Positions 1 to 8,655 of a stretch of DNA of 64,000 bases are shown here, piece after piece (positions within the stretch are counted from its first letter, which is position 1; each line of letters begins with the position of its first letter). The position numbers were made by a program, and so were the translations under genes. This stretch comes from Gammaproteobacteria bacterium (GTDB taxonomy: Bacteria; Pseudomonadota; Gammaproteobacteria; Arenicellales; UBA868): positions 124,001-188,000 of the forward strand of contig JAKUQS010000003.1 of the NCBI GenBank assembly GCA_022451485.1. Reading direction: 5' to 3'. The notes under the pieces are model-generated. The model searched no databases, was not told the DNA's origin, and saw nothing but the letters and a program-made list of their open reading frames with translations.

Positions 1-564
1 ATTGGTCATGCTCCCTGGCGACTGTTCCATACCGTCCGTTATTAAGTCTTCCTGGATGATAGGGGCGCCGTCTTCCATCGCCGCGACCGGATCGATTACG
101 TGGGGCAGGACCTCGAAATCAACCTTGATGAGTGATAAGGCCTTGGTCGCGATGCGAGCATCCACAGCCGCTACCGCCGCTATTGCATGACCTTCGTATA
201 ACGCCTTTTCACGCGCCATGACGTTGCGCACCATGTCGCGATAGTTAATCGTCATCTCACCGGCGGGCTGCACTGCACCTTTGGGCTGATCAGAAAAATC
301 ATCTCGCGTGATGACGGCTTTGACACCACTTAATGCTTCGGCCGCCGACGTGTCGATGGAACGAATATGGGCATGGGCATGAGGGCTACGCAAAACCTTA
401 CCGACTAACATATTCGGAAGATGCAGGTCCGCACCAAATTTGGCCCGGCCGGTAACCTTGTCTACGCCATCCGGGCGCACCGCCCGTGTGCCGACCCACT
501 TATAGTCCTTACCGTTGCCGTTGCCGGTCCCGTTTCCAGATGAGGCTTTATTTGAATCGGTCAT
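1..564 (-). CDS. Molybdenum hydroxylase large subunit, N-terminal part (CoxL/xanthine dehydrogenase family)
   Basis: This is the molybdopterin-binding subunit of a xanthine dehydrogenase/CO dehydrogenase-family enzyme. Only the first 188 residues are inside the window; the gene continues beyond base 1. After a Gly/Asn-rich N-terminus (about residues 9-18) comes the aldehyde oxidase a/b hammerhead domain, with the typical runs VRRPDG-like 'RAVRPDGVDKVTGRAKFGAD' and 'LRSPHAHAHI'. The ATG at 562-564 lies 3 bases after the stop of the small subunit, so the genes run M-S-L in the order of coxMSL operons. The Mo-pterin active-site loop, which separates true CO dehydrogenase from aldehyde or purine hydroxylases, is outside the window, so the substrate cannot be assigned. 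Confidence 0.85.
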   Translation of the reverse strand, partial: MTDSNKASSGNGTGNGNGKDYKWVGTRAVRPDGVDKVTGRAKFGADLHLPNMLVGKVLRSPHAHAHIRSIDTSAAEALSGVKAVITRDDFSDQPKGAVQPAGEMTINYRDMVRNVMAREKALYEGHAIAAVAAVDARIATKALSLIKVDFEVLPHVIDPVAAMEDGAPIIQEDLITDGMEQSPGSMTN

Positions 565-567
565 TGT

Positions 568-1041
568 TTAATTCCTTATTTCAGCGGCCGTATCAAGAAC
601 GGCTCGAACGATTTTGTCGTAACCCGTACAGCGACAAAGATTACCTGCCAACCAATACCGAACCTCAGTCTCGCTCGGATTTGGATTGTGATCCAGTAGC
701 GCCTTCGCCGCGACCAGAAAACCCGGCGTGCACACGCCACACTGGAGAGCGGCAAAATCAAGAAATTTCTGCTGCAATGGATGCAATCGGTCACCGTCAG
801 CCATTCCCTCAATAGTCTCAATTTCTTGTCCACCCACTTCAGCCGCCAACACAAGGCAAGAACAAACCAAACGGCCATCTATCGTGACACTGCACGCACC
901 GCAATCGCCTGACGCACAACCTTCTTTACTGCCCGTCAAGCGCAAATCATCGCGCAGCACGTCGAGCAGCGTCTGTTCGGGTGCGCACAAAAACTCAACG
1001 TCATCGCCATTGATACGGGTCGTAATGTGATATTTAGCCAT
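568..1041 (-). CDS. Molybdenum hydroxylase 2Fe-2S small subunit (CoxS type)
   Basis: This 157-residue protein carries the two [2Fe-2S] clusters that pass electrons from the Mo site to FAD. The plant-type ferredoxin cysteines are C42, C47, C50 and C62. The second, alpha-helical cluster uses C101, C104, C136 and C138 (QCGVCTPG and LCRCTGY). All eight ligands are present and the length is normal. The ATG at 1039-1041 shares one base with the TAA of the FAD subunit (TAATG), which indicates translational coupling. An upstream in-frame start (1077) would add 12 residues inside the preceding gene and is less likely. The general enzyme class is certain; the substrate is unknown. Confidence 0.93.
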   Translation of the reverse strand: MAKYHITTRINGDDVEFLCAPEQTLLDVLRDDLRLTGSKEGCASGDCGACSVTIDGRLVCSCLVLAAEVGGQEIETIEGMADGDRLHPLQQKFLDFAALQCGVCTPGFLVAAKALLDHNPNPSETEVRYWLAGNLCRCTGYDKIVRAVLDTAAEIRN

Positions 1042-1901
1042 TAGGCACTCCCTGCGCGGTCTAGCGCGATTCTGCAAGCTCGTTCAGCGAGCACACCCGC
1101 CACCTCAATGCGATAAGCCACTGTACCGCGCTTGTCATCTATCGGCCGGCAAACTGCTCGCACCGCAGCGGCCATAGCATCAATGGCAGCGTCATCGATC
1201 GTGCCACCGACAAGGGCTTCAGCCGCTGCCGGCACTAGTAATGCGGTCGGAGCCACTGCACCAACCGCGACGCGCGCTGCACTGCACTGCCCATCGCGAT
1301 CAAGACTGAGACTGACTCCAACGCCCACCACTGCAATATCCATTTCAGTACGAGGGATAAAACGCAGGTAAGCATCACCAGACCGTGATCCACGTGCCGG
1401 CAACAGTATCGACACGACAAATTCTCCATCAGTCAGTATGGTCTGGCCTGGACCCGTACAGATCTCTTCAACCGGCACCTCTCGTCTACCACCTGGGCCC
1501 GCCAACGCACATGTTGCCCCAGCAGCAATCAACGCCGGCACCGTGTCCGCAGCGGGCGACGCGTTGCATAAATTACCACCCATCGACGCGCGTCCTTGAA
1601 TCTGGGTCGAGCCAATAAGGTCGGCAGCCTCTACGACACCAGGCCATGAAGCACTTAGTGTGTCGTGTTCTTTTAGTCTCGCACCACTCACGGCTGCCCC
1701 AACACGGAAACCACCGGCTTCCGTACTAATAGCCATCGCCTCATCGATCTGTTTAATATCAACGATTAATTCAGGGTCTATGACCCCCGCACGTAACTGT
1801 ACAAGCAGATCGGTACCACCGGCCAATACCCGGGGATCTCCGCCGGCGCCTGCCAGCAACGATATAGCCTGATCAACCGTTTGCGGTGATTCATAACGCA
1901 T
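1041..1901 (-). CDS. Molybdenum hydroxylase FAD-binding medium subunit (CoxM type)
   Basis: This 286-residue FAD subunit is the first gene of a three-gene molybdenum hydroxylase operon. The FAD-binding motif AGGTD lies at residues 27-31, and a second glycine-rich FAD loop, with GRASMGGNLCNASPAAD, lies near residues 103-118. The C-terminal part matches the CO dehydrogenase flavoprotein C-terminal domain. The 239 bases upstream separate it from an oppositely oriented gene, so the operon promoter should be there. No maturation gene (for example coxD, coxE or xdhC) is next to the operon within the window. The substrate could be an aldehyde, an N-heterocycle or CO. Confidence 0.92.
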   Translation of the reverse strand: MRYESPQTVDQAISLLAGAGGDPRVLAGGTDLLVQLRAGVIDPELIVDIKQIDEAMAISTEAGGFRVGAAVSGARLKEHDTLSASWPGVVEAADLIGSTQIQGRASMGGNLCNASPAADTVPALIAAGATCALAGPGGRREVPVEEICTGPGQTILTDGEFVVSILLPARGSRSGDAYLRFIPRTEMDIAVVGVGVSLSLDRDGQCSAARVAVGAVAPTALLVPAAAEALVGGTIDDAAIDAMAAAVRAVCRPIDDKRGTVAYRIEVAGVLAERACRIALDRAGSA

Positions 1902-2140
1902 CGCTTAGCTTCCTTTACTTGGGTTTAGTACTCATTGAGCAAAGAGTCATTGTAACGTCGGACGACTCACTTGGCACCGTCTGGCGCGAAAAAGACATAT
2001 TGGAAAAATGGTTTTAATATCACTGTAATACAATTTGCCGGCAGACAATTGGGATATTTGTAAAAAATTGGGATGTTCATGTTAGCCTCTAACCTAATAA
2101 AACATCGTCTAGGAACCCTGTTCGTTGGCGATCACTTTCG
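1902..2140. other. Divergent intergenic region
   Basis: These 239 bases separate the molybdenum hydroxylase operon (left) from the small conserved gene and SDR (right). They must hold both promoters. The stretch is AT-richer than its flanks around 1990-2100. No convincing operator, RNA gene or short reading frame was recognised. Confidence 0.5.
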
Positions 2141-2467
2141 ATGAACATCACCGCAAGCCAAATACAAGCCTTTCGCTCCAGTCTCAAGAACGCTGAGGCC
2201 CCCCCGGGGCTCGGCTGCGCTCTCAAAGGATTGTGGCATGACGCTAATGGTGACTGGGATGCAGCCCATCGAGCGGTCCAAAGTGGCAATAGCGAAGACG
2301 ATGCCTGGGTGCATGCCTATCTCCACAGGAAAGAGGGAGACATCGAGAACGCCAAGCATTGGTATCGACGCTGTAATCGCCCGCCTGCAACAGAATCTCT
2401 AGAGAATGAGTGGACCGCCATAACCATGGCCCTGCTTGAGAAGGATCCCGATGTCCGGTCGACTTGA
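2141..2467 (+). CDS. Small conserved protein of unknown function (TPR-like helical)
   Basis: This is a 108-residue soluble protein. I recognise the pattern from small conserved hypothetical proteins of proteobacteria: a core of the form LKGLWHDANGDWDAAH, then WVHAYLHRKEGD and AKHWYRR. It reads like one and a half helical TPR/SEL1-type repeats: 'GDWDAAHRAVQ' and 'GDIENAKHWYRR' are spaced about 33 residues apart. There are no catalytic motifs, signal peptide or membrane segment. Its last 17 bases overlap the start of the SDR gene, so the two are probably co-translated. The function is unknown; association with a redox or catabolic enzyme is inference from neighbours only. Confidence 0.7.
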   Translation: MNITASQIQAFRSSLKNAEAPPGLGCALKGLWHDANGDWDAAHRAVQSGNSEDDAWVHAYLHRKEGDIENAKHWYRRCNRPPATESLENEWTAITMALLEKDPDVRST

Positions 2468-3224
2468 AGGCAAGGTCGCCCTTGTCACCGGCGGTGCATC
2501 CGGCATCGGCCAAGCCACCGTAGTCCGCTTCCTCGCTGAGGGCGCACACGTTTTAGCGACGGACATTGATCAAAGTGCCCTGGATGCACTGCGCCGAACA
2601 AACAACAACGAACAACTACAAATTGAGAAAGCAGATATCGCTGAGCGAGACCAGTGCGAGGGCTTGGTTAACGCCCTTGTCAAAGACACAGGGCGGCTGG
2701 ATATCTTAGTCAACTCGGCTGGAATCACTCCCCGCAGCCTGGATGATTCGCTGTCTTTTGATGAGAAATGGGATGCTGTCATCCGAGTCAACATGAAAGG
2801 CACAATGCTCATGTCCCATGCGGCCGTCGAAGCCATGCGGCGCAACGCCAGCGGTGCCATTATCAACTTGGCCTCCATCATGGGATTAGTGTCTTACCAT
2901 CCCGAGTTACCGCTATCTGATGGGTTTAACCCTTATCCCCACAGCAAGGGCGGGGTCATTCAGATGACGCGAGATCTCGGCGTCCGCCTGGCGCCGGAGA
3001 ATATCCGGGTAAACGCTGTCTGCCCGGGGTTCACCTACACGGCCCTTACCGCTAGCTTGTCTGAATCACCCGACCTACACGAAACACTTAAACGACGGCA
3101 TCCGATGGGTCGACTGGGGGAGCCCGAGGAAATTGCCAATGTCATCCTTTTTCTCGCCTCCGATGAAGCATCCTTTGTCACAGCGACCGCATTGCCTGTC
3201 GATGGCGGCTATACGGCCTCTTGA
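2451..3224 (+). CDS. Short-chain dehydrogenase/reductase (classical SDR)
   Basis: This is a 257-residue NAD(P)-dependent oxidoreductase with a Rossmann fold. The cofactor motif TGGASGIG is at residues 14-21, followed by the NSAG-type structural motif, the active-site Ser in 'INLASIMG' and the catalytic Tyr-x3-Lys in YPHSK. The C-terminal ASFVTATALPVDGGY is typical. The ATG at 2451 is chosen because a good ribosome binding site (GAGAAGG, 2438-2444) precedes it; a TTG at 2436 is the alternative. The start overlaps the preceding small gene by 17 bases. The 3' end overlaps the convergent AcoX-like gene by 16 bases. The substrate is unknown; secondary alcohols or sugars are typical for the family. 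Confidence 0.9.
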   Translation: MSGRLEGKVALVTGGASGIGQATVVRFLAEGAHVLATDIDQSALDALRRTNNNEQLQIEKADIAERDQCEGLVNALVKDTGRLDILVNSAGITPRSLDDSLSFDEKWDAVIRVNMKGTMLMSHAAVEAMRRNASGAIINLASIMGLVSYHPELPLSDGFNPYPHSKGGVIQMTRDLGVRLAPENIRVNAVCPGFTYTALTASLSESPDLHETLKRRHPMGRLGEPEEIANVILFLASDEASFVTATALPVDGGYTAS

Positions 3225-4225
3225 GCAGAATCCCACGGACCGTCAGAAAGAAGACCGCGTTGGGCAATAACTGCCATCGCGACCGCAACGTTAACTGACC
3301 GCGGTCCATCTTGTCCCAACTCGATCTCAACACATTGATCCGCACGCAGAGTCACTTCCTTTTCACCATCCAACGCAAGCGTTCCGATCATCGCCGGCAC
3401 GCGAACCCGCTCACCCAATATCAACGGGTCAACATCCGCGATCTCAACCTGCCGCATCAGTCCCGGTGCAATCGGCGCGTCGACACGTCGACCCGGGCCA
3501 AATTTAATGGAAATGCCAACCTCTGCTTCGCGCGAGACCGGTGTGACCAAACTGCCGATAGAGGATAAACCGATGGCTCCTGGCTCAGCGAAAGTCAGAT
3601 AGAGCATCGCAAAGTTTTCCGGTCGCCACAAAGCGCGGGTACCAACCCAGGGTTCACGGGCAACACAGATATCCACCAATGCCGCGATCATTTCCTCGCC
3701 ATCAACAAAACAGCGCAAGCGTTTGTTACGCTGACATACGATCTGACTGTCGACAAGACTATTCGCCACCGCACCGGCTACCAGCCCTGCCACGGTCTCT
3801 TCCTGAAATTTTGGAAAAGCATTGTTAGTGCCCGTCGACAAACAGACCAAGGGGAGCGACCCACATTCATGGGAAACCAGACGGTGTGTACCGTCACCAC
3901 CCAGGACAACGACACACTTGACACCTACCTCTCGCATACAGCGCACCGCCCGTTGGGTATCAAACGACTCGCCCTCAACGGGCATGTCGAGAAAGCAAAT
4001 CTCTGGCCAACCGGTCGCGCGTTTGCTTGCTTGGACCAACCCACCGGCGATTCCGGCGCGATCGAACATCATCCATACCCGGGCAACGCCAATGGCTCCA
4101 AGACCGGTCAGTACGCGTTGCACTCGAGCGCTTCGCTCAGATAGCGGAACGCTAGTGGCACCGCTAATCAGTCGACGTACATCTCTTGCCGCCGCCGGAT
4201 TGACCAAAATTCCCACTTCGCTCAC
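3209..4225 (-). CDS. ATP-NAD kinase-like protein (AcoX family)
   Basis: This 338-residue protein belongs to the NAD kinase/diacylglycerol kinase-like superfamily, in the branch of AcoX, the protein of unknown role from acetoin catabolism operons. The nucleotide-binding motif GGDGT is at residues 109-113, and 'CLSTGTNNAFP' follows where NAD kinases have their second substrate loop. No acetoin dehydrogenase genes lie nearby, so the acetoin link is not supported here. It is convergent with the SDR and overlaps its 3' end by 16 bases. It could be a small-molecule kinase acting in the same pathway as the SDR or the molybdenum hydroxylase; that is a guess from position. Confidence 0.75.
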   Translation of the reverse strand: MSEVGILVNPAAARDVRRLISGATSVPLSERSARVQRVLTGLGAIGVARVWMMFDRAGIAGGLVQASKRATGWPEICFLDMPVEGESFDTQRAVRCMREVGVKCVVVLGGDGTHRLVSHECGSLPLVCLSTGTNNAFPKFQEETVAGLVAGAVANSLVDSQIVCQRNKRLRCFVDGEEMIAALVDICVAREPWVGTRALWRPENFAMLYLTFAEPGAIGLSSIGSLVTPVSREAEVGISIKFGPGRRVDAPIAPGLMRQVEIADVDPLILGERVRVPAMIGTLALDGEKEVTLRADQCVEIELGQDGPRSVNVAVAMAVIAQRGLLSDGPWDSAQEAV

Positions 4226-4351
4226 ACAGCCACCTCTACGATCTTCTGTTGATGGACTAAACCACTGATCACATTATTCTATCCGCTTCATCGAAAAACC
4301 AACGCAAGCCTCTAATCATAAATTATCTATTTGAGATTTCGCCTTGGGAGC

Positions 4352-4708
4352 ATGATGTCTGTCATCGACTTCGATCACATCAACATTCGAACGACTGACG
4401 TTGCCGCCATGACTTCGTTTTACACTGAAGTGCTGGGACTCGAGAAAGCCTGGCGACCCGACTTCAGCTTTCCTGGTTCGTCGCTTTATCTGGCAGATCG
4501 CCCTCTGATTCACCTGCGCGGCGTCGATATCACCCCAGGCGCTACCGAGGTTTGCATTGAGCACGGCAACTTTCGTACAACCGGACTGAATGCATTCCCA
4601 TAGACACTGCGCGAGCGACGTGTAACCGATAACGTCAATGTGTCACCGTCGAATAAAAAGCGCATGGTTAATGTCTATGATCCTGACAACAACCCCGTTG
4701 AAATTTAG
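4352..4708 (+). pseudogene. VOC (glyoxalase/bleomycin-resistance fold) gene with in-frame stop
   Basis: The first 83 residues from the ATG at 4352 are a normal VOC N-terminal half: 'DFDHINIRTTD', 'FYTEVLGLEKAWRPDF' and 'SLYLADRPLIHL'. The frame then reads a TAG at 4601-4603, just after 'FRTTGLNAFP'. Reading on in the same frame to the TAG at 4706-4708 gives the expected second half of such a protein, ending 'VYDPDNNPVEI', which matches the family's usual 'V.DPDGN.VE' ending. The simplest explanation is a nonsense mutation in a gene of about 118 codons. No other gene lies in the 170 bases that follow. Stop-codon readthrough or a single base error in the assembly are the alternatives. Confidence 0.75.
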
Positions 4709-4877
4709 TTTGACGCGAGCGAGACATCAGGCCTTTGTGCCTACACGCCGACTTAATCTTCCGTCACCCGTGCATTGCCATCGCCAGTGATATGTCGCGA
4801 TTCAGCATCAAACCAATTCATGGTTGGTACCGTCCCACCCTCGTATCGTTACCCTCGGTGGTAGATAGGGGATCCCC

Positions 4878-5669
4878 TCAGTCGTCGCCCGTTAATGTCA
4901 GATTAACTTCGCCATAACCGTCGAAACGGGCGATGACAGACTGCCCGGGTTTCACCGTCACCGGTCCAGCGCAAACCCCAGTCGTCACAAATTGTCCCGG
5001 CTCAATCATCTTTCCCCTCGAAGACAGGTGATTAACGAACCAAACCAATGCGTCACGCGGATCACCCAGCGCATCAGCACCATAACCGACAGCCGACTCA
5101 TCACCGTCAACACACAGCGCAACCCGCTGTGCAGCCAGGTCATGCTGACGCCAACCGCTGGCAACGGCCTGACCCAGGATAAACAAATGTGCACACGCAT
5201 TGTCTGCCACCAATTGGGGTGCGCCCGCCCCCTCAAAACCGCTCAGACGGGAATCAGGAATTTCAATACCAAGACGTAGCGCACTGACTGCTTGCAAAAC
5301 TTCCACTCTCGAATACTGCGTCGATCGAGGGGGCACACGCGCTTTAAATTCAAATACAAATTCTGCCTCGGCCGCGCACATCTGATTGCCGCTTAACGAC
5401 ACCTGCGCACCAGGTGAACGAATTTGGGAGTTCAGCAATCCCCCTGTAATCGGATGGGTAATGCCGATGTGTTGCTGACCTGCCACGCTGGTCGCCGCAA
5501 TCTTGTAACCGGCAAGCGTCTCGCCGGTCGCTATAAGCAACGCATCTTGTATGGCATAACCCTGGTCGAGATGAGCGGGCCTGCACCTCAAAGGCAACCC
5601 ATCGATACGAGTTGTCCCGGTCCAGGCAGCCAAGAGGAGCTGCGCAGCCTCGTCAGTGGTCGTACTCAC
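4878..5669 (-). CDS. 2-keto-4-pentenoate hydratase / fumarylacetoacetase-like family protein (MhpD type)
   Basis: This 263-residue protein resembles MhpD/DmpE hydratases and DmpH decarboxylases. The N-terminal 'AAQLLLAAWTG' and 'GYAIQDALL', then 'AGYKIAATS', the acidic metal-binding run 'CAAEAEFVFEFKA' near residues 118-130, and the later 'LGIEIPDSR' all fit the family. Such enzymes bind Mg and act on 2-oxo-4-enoates from ring cleavage or on diketo sugar acids. No ring-cleavage dioxygenase is in the window, so a role in sugar-acid degradation with the divergent IlvD/Edd dehydratase is also possible. The gene is monocistronic as seen, with a 160-base divergent region to the dehydratase. Confidence 0.82.
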   Translation of the reverse strand: MSTTTDEAAQLLLAAWTGTTRIDGLPLRCRPAHLDQGYAIQDALLIATGETLAGYKIAATSVAGQQHIGITHPITGGLLNSQIRSPGAQVSLSGNQMCAAEAEFVFEFKARVPPRSTQYSRVEVLQAVSALRLGIEIPDSRLSGFEGAGAPQLVADNACAHLFILGQAVASGWRQHDLAAQRVALCVDGDESAVGYGADALGDPRDALVWFVNHLSSRGKMIEPGQFVTTGVCAGPVTVKPGQSVIARFDGYGEVNLTLTGDD

Positions 5670-5712
5670 ATTGCTATGCCCTCGCCGCGTTTCATCTGAA
5701 CTAAAGTATCGC

Positions 5713-5735
5713 GCCTGGTTGGCGATGGACCAGGC
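5713..5735. promoter_or_regulatory. Inverted repeat, possible operator between hydratase and dehydratase genes
   Basis: A perfect inverted repeat of 7-bp arms (GCCTGGT and ACCAGGC) separated by 9 bases lies in the divergent 160-base region, 44 bases upstream of the hydratase start. It could be the operator of a regulator controlling both genes. TGGT/ACCA half-sites occur in many GntR-family operators, but the spacing here is wider than the usual FadR type. No regulator gene is adjacent. This is a sequence observation with an inferred role. Confidence 0.35.
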
Positions 5736-5829
5736 AGGAACTTATACTCGCGTCAATACATTGCGGCTCCACCAAACAGCCGACACCCGCAATAACCAAA
5801 CTTTATGACAGTTAAGACTGAGACTTCCC

Positions 5830-7608
5830 ATGGCAGAAAAATCCAAGAAACGATTACGCAGCAGAGAATGGTTTGATATTCCCGGTGACCCCAGCGCTAC
5901 TGCACTTCACATAGAACGTTACACCAATTTTGGTATCAGTGCTGCGGAACTTCGCTCAGGAAAACCCATTATTGGCATTGCGCAGACCGGCAGCGACCTG
6001 GTGCCGTGCAATCGAATCCATGTGGACCTCGCGAGACGCATACGTGAGGGCATTCGCGAGGCGGGTGGAATCGCCATTGAGTTTCCGGTCCACCCAATAC
6101 AGGAAAGCGGCAAACGTCCCACGGCCGCGCTCGATCGCAACCTGCAGTATCTGAGCCTGGTTGAGGTTCTGTTCGGTTATCCCATCGACGGCGTCGTTCT
6201 AACCACAGGCTGCGACAAAACTACACCGGCCATGATCATGGGCGCCGCCACGATCGATATCCCTGCCATTGCGTTGTCCGGGGGACCCATGATGAATGGC
6301 TATTGGCGCGGTCAACTGGCAGGCTCCGGCACAATCGTATGGGAAGCCAGGAAATTGCTAGCCGCTGGCGAAATCGACGACGAGGAATTCATTCAACTGG
6401 TCGCCGATGCCACTCCGTCACCCGGACACTGCAATACCATGGGCACTGCAACGACCATGAACTCCCTTGCCGAGGCCCTTGGCATCAGTCTATCCGGCAG
6501 TGCGGCCATACCGGCGCCGCTAAAGGAACGTGCCGCAATAGCGTACCGGACAGGTCTGCGCATTGTCGAAATGGTCGAAGAAGACCTGACACCATCCCGC
6601 ATCCTGACCCGCAAAGCCTTTGAAAACGCCATTCGGGTTAATTCTGCCATTGGTGGTTCGACCAATGCCCCGATTCATATCAATGCCATTGCCAGTCACG
6701 TTGGCGTAGAACTAGATATTAGAGACTGGGAAACCATCGGCCTGGAAATCCCGCTATTGGTCAATCTACAACCCGCAGGGGAGTATCTCGGGGAGGCCTA
6801 TCACTTGGCGGGTGGGGTGCCAGCCGTCATGCACGAACTGCTGCGTGCGGGCAAACTTCACGGCGATGCCCTCACTTGTGACGGCACCACCATCTCTGAA
6901 AACTGCAGTGACAGTCCATCGCGTAATCATGACGTGATTCGCTCCTACGCTGATCCCATGAAGGAGAACGCTGGTTTCGCAGTCCTACGCGGCAATCTAT
7001 GTGACGCCGCCATCATGAAAACTTCGGTCATCAGTGATGATTTTCGTGAACGCTACCTGTCCAGACCAGGCCACGAAAACGTCTTTGAGGTGCGGGCCAT
7101 CGTGTTCGAGGGCCCGGAGGATTACCATGCCCGAATCAACGACGCCGCGCTCAATATCGACGCTGATTGTCTTTTAGTCATCCGTGGCTGCGGGCCAGTC
7201 GGTTATCCGGGCTCGGCCGAAGTCGTTAACATGCAGCCCCCCGACCAACTCATCAAACAAGGTATTCGGGAATTACCGACCCTGGGCGATGGACGGCAAA
7301 GCGGTACTTCCGGCAGCCCGTCTATCCTAAACGTGTCACCCGAATCTGCCGTGGGCGGCGGCCTTGCCATACTGGTCACTGGAGATGCCGTACGCATCGA
7401 TCTAAACACGGGGACACTCGACGTGCTGCTCGATGACGACACGCTAAGCGCGCGACGTCAGGCGCTTGAAGAGACAGTCATTGAACACCAAACCCCCTGG
7501 CAGGAAATCTATCGCAGCACCGTGGGGCAACTCGCGGGCGGCGGCATTATCGAACTTGCAGCCAAATATCAGCGTATTCGCAAAACACTACCACGTCACT
7601 CTCACTGA
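5830..7608 (+). CDS. IlvD/Edd family dehydratase, probably a sugar-acid dehydratase
   Basis: This 592-residue enzyme dehydrates an aldonic acid or dihydroxy acid to a 2-keto-3-deoxy acid. Cysteines C60 (GSDLVPCNR), C128 ([11 protein letters not shown]) and C201 (SPGHCNTMG) sit where L-arabinonate dehydratase has its [2Fe-2S] ligands. The N-terminal 'LRSREWFD' is typical of the sugar-acid branch and not of biosynthetic IlvD. The [16 protein letters not shown] segment carries the conserved family glycine/serine loop. The catabolic surroundings (hydratase, hydroxyacid dehydrogenase, SDR) also favour a sugar-acid role. Arabinonate, xylonate, galactonate or fuconate are candidate substrates; sequence alone does not decide. 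It is convergent with the following gene, 25 bases away. Confidence 0.9.
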   Translation: MAEKSKKRLRSREWFDIPGDPSATALHIERYTNFGISAAELRSGKPIIGIAQTGSDLVPCNRIHVDLARRIREGIREAGGIAIEFPVHPIQESGKRPTAALDRNLQYLSLVEVLFGYPIDGVVLTTGCDKTTPAMIMGAATIDIPAIALSGGPMMNGYWRGQLAGSGTIVWEARKLLAAGEIDDEEFIQLVADATPSPGHCNTMGTATTMNSLAEALGISLSGSAAIPAPLKERAAIAYRTGLRIVEMVEEDLTPSRILTRKAFENAIRVNSAIGGSTNAPIHINAIASHVGVELDIRDWETIGLEIPLLVNLQPAGEYLGEAYHLAGGVPAVMHELLRAGKLHGDALTCDGTTISENCSDSPSRNHDVIRSYADPMKENAGFAVLRGNLCDAAIMKTSVISDDFRERYLSRPGHENVFEVRAIVFEGPEDYHARINDAALNIDADCLLVIRGCGPVGYPGSAEVVNMQPPDQLIKQGIRELPTLGDGRQSGTSGSPSILNVSPESAVGGGLAILVTGDAVRIDLNTGTLDVLLDDDTLSARRQALEETVIEHQTPWQEIYRSTVGQLAGGGIIELAAKYQRIRKTLPRHSH

Positions 7609-7633
7609 TAAACAGCGCGCTTGGCCCCAAGGC

Positions 7634-8614
7634 CTAGGCGGTGACTTGATCGCCGGGAAAACCGGTGGACAAAAAAGCCTCGATATTGGCAATTACCCGC
7701 ATTCCCATGGCATCACGTGCGTTGCGCGTCGCCGTACCCAGATGGGGCGCCAGCACTACGTTCTCCAGCGCCATCAGCTCTGGTGGCACTTTTGGTTCCT
7801 GTTCATAAACATCGAGGCCCGCGGCAAAAATTCCACCGCTACTCAAGCACTCGATTAAGGCCGATTCATCCACCACCGGCCCGCGTGCCGTGTTGACCAG
7901 CACCGCCGTTGATTTCATCTGTGACAGCGCGGCTCGATCGATAAGATGGTGTGTCGCCGGTGTCAGTGGACAATGTAACGAGACGACATCGGACAGCGCC
8001 AACAACTCAGCAAAATCCGGGCAGTAGGTAGCGTTGAATTCGGTTTCTGCATCCACCTGCCGATTGCGATTGTGATAAAGCACTTGCATTCCAAAAGCAC
8101 GGGCGCGGCGCGCAACAGCCCGCCCTATCTGTCCCAAACCAACAATCCCGATCGTCGAACCGCATACACTGACGCCAGCCAATGGTTCATCGATGCGCAC
8201 CCCATCCCAGCGCCCTGCCCGCAGGTGGTTATCACCATGAACCAATCGTCGGCACGCTGCCAGCATCAATGCGAAGGCAATATCAGCCGTATCCTCCGTC
8301 ACCGCACCGGGCGTATTGCTAACCAGTATCTGTCGTTTTAGCGCTGCAGCCACATCGATATGCTCGGTCCCTGCCCCAAACCCGGCGATTAGGCGCACAC
8401 TGTCCGGCAACCGGGCGATCAATTCCGCATCGATCGCATCCATAGTCGTCGGGCAAAGCACTTGTACTCCTTCGCAACCTGCAACAATGTCTTCAGCAGA
8501 AAGTTCCCGGTCCTCCTGATTTAATCTCGCGTCATAACGTTCTGCCAACTCGGTGTAAACGGCCTCAGTCCAGCGACGTGTCACCATGATGCGGGTCTTG
8601 TGTGACGATTCCAT
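7634..8614 (-). CDS. D-isomer-specific 2-hydroxyacid dehydrogenase
   Basis: This 326-residue NAD(P)H-dependent oxidoreductase interconverts a 2-keto acid and a D-2-hydroxy acid, probably glyoxylate/hydroxypyruvate or a related acid. The Rossmann motif VGLGQIG is at residues 158-164. The catalytic triad is visible: R244 in 'NTARGPVVDE', E273 in 'DVYEQEP' and H291 in 'LAPHLGTAT'. Length and motifs are normal for the family. The gene is followed by an SDR on the same strand upstream (about 41 bases separate them), so SDR and dehydrogenase probably form one transcript. A role in clearing glyoxylate or hydroxypyruvate formed by the neighbouring pathways is inferred, not shown. Confidence 0.9.
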   Translation of the reverse strand: MESSHKTRIMVTRRWTEAVYTELAERYDARLNQEDRELSAEDIVAGCEGVQVLCPTTMDAIDAELIARLPDSVRLIAGFGAGTEHIDVAAALKRQILVSNTPGAVTEDTADIAFALMLAACRRLVHGDNHLRAGRWDGVRIDEPLAGVSVCGSTIGIVGLGQIGRAVARRARAFGMQVLYHNRNRQVDAETEFNATYCPDFAELLALSDVVSLHCPLTPATHHLIDRAALSQMKSTAVLVNTARGPVVDESALIECLSSGGIFAAGLDVYEQEPKVPPELMALENVVLAPHLGTATRNARDAMGMRVIANIEAFLSTGFPGDQVTA

Positions 8615-8655
8615 TATTCCCTCCCTGTCCCTCTCGCTCTATGCCCCAACAGCCC

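Noticed and set aside
3209-3224. Overlap of the SDR and AcoX-like 3' ends
   Set aside because: A 16-base convergent overlap is common in compact genomes and needs no special explanation.
4735-4917. Possible 60-residue plus-strand frame after the VOC pseudogene
   Set aside because: Its sequence shows no family pattern and overlaps the 3' end of the hydratase gene on the other strand.
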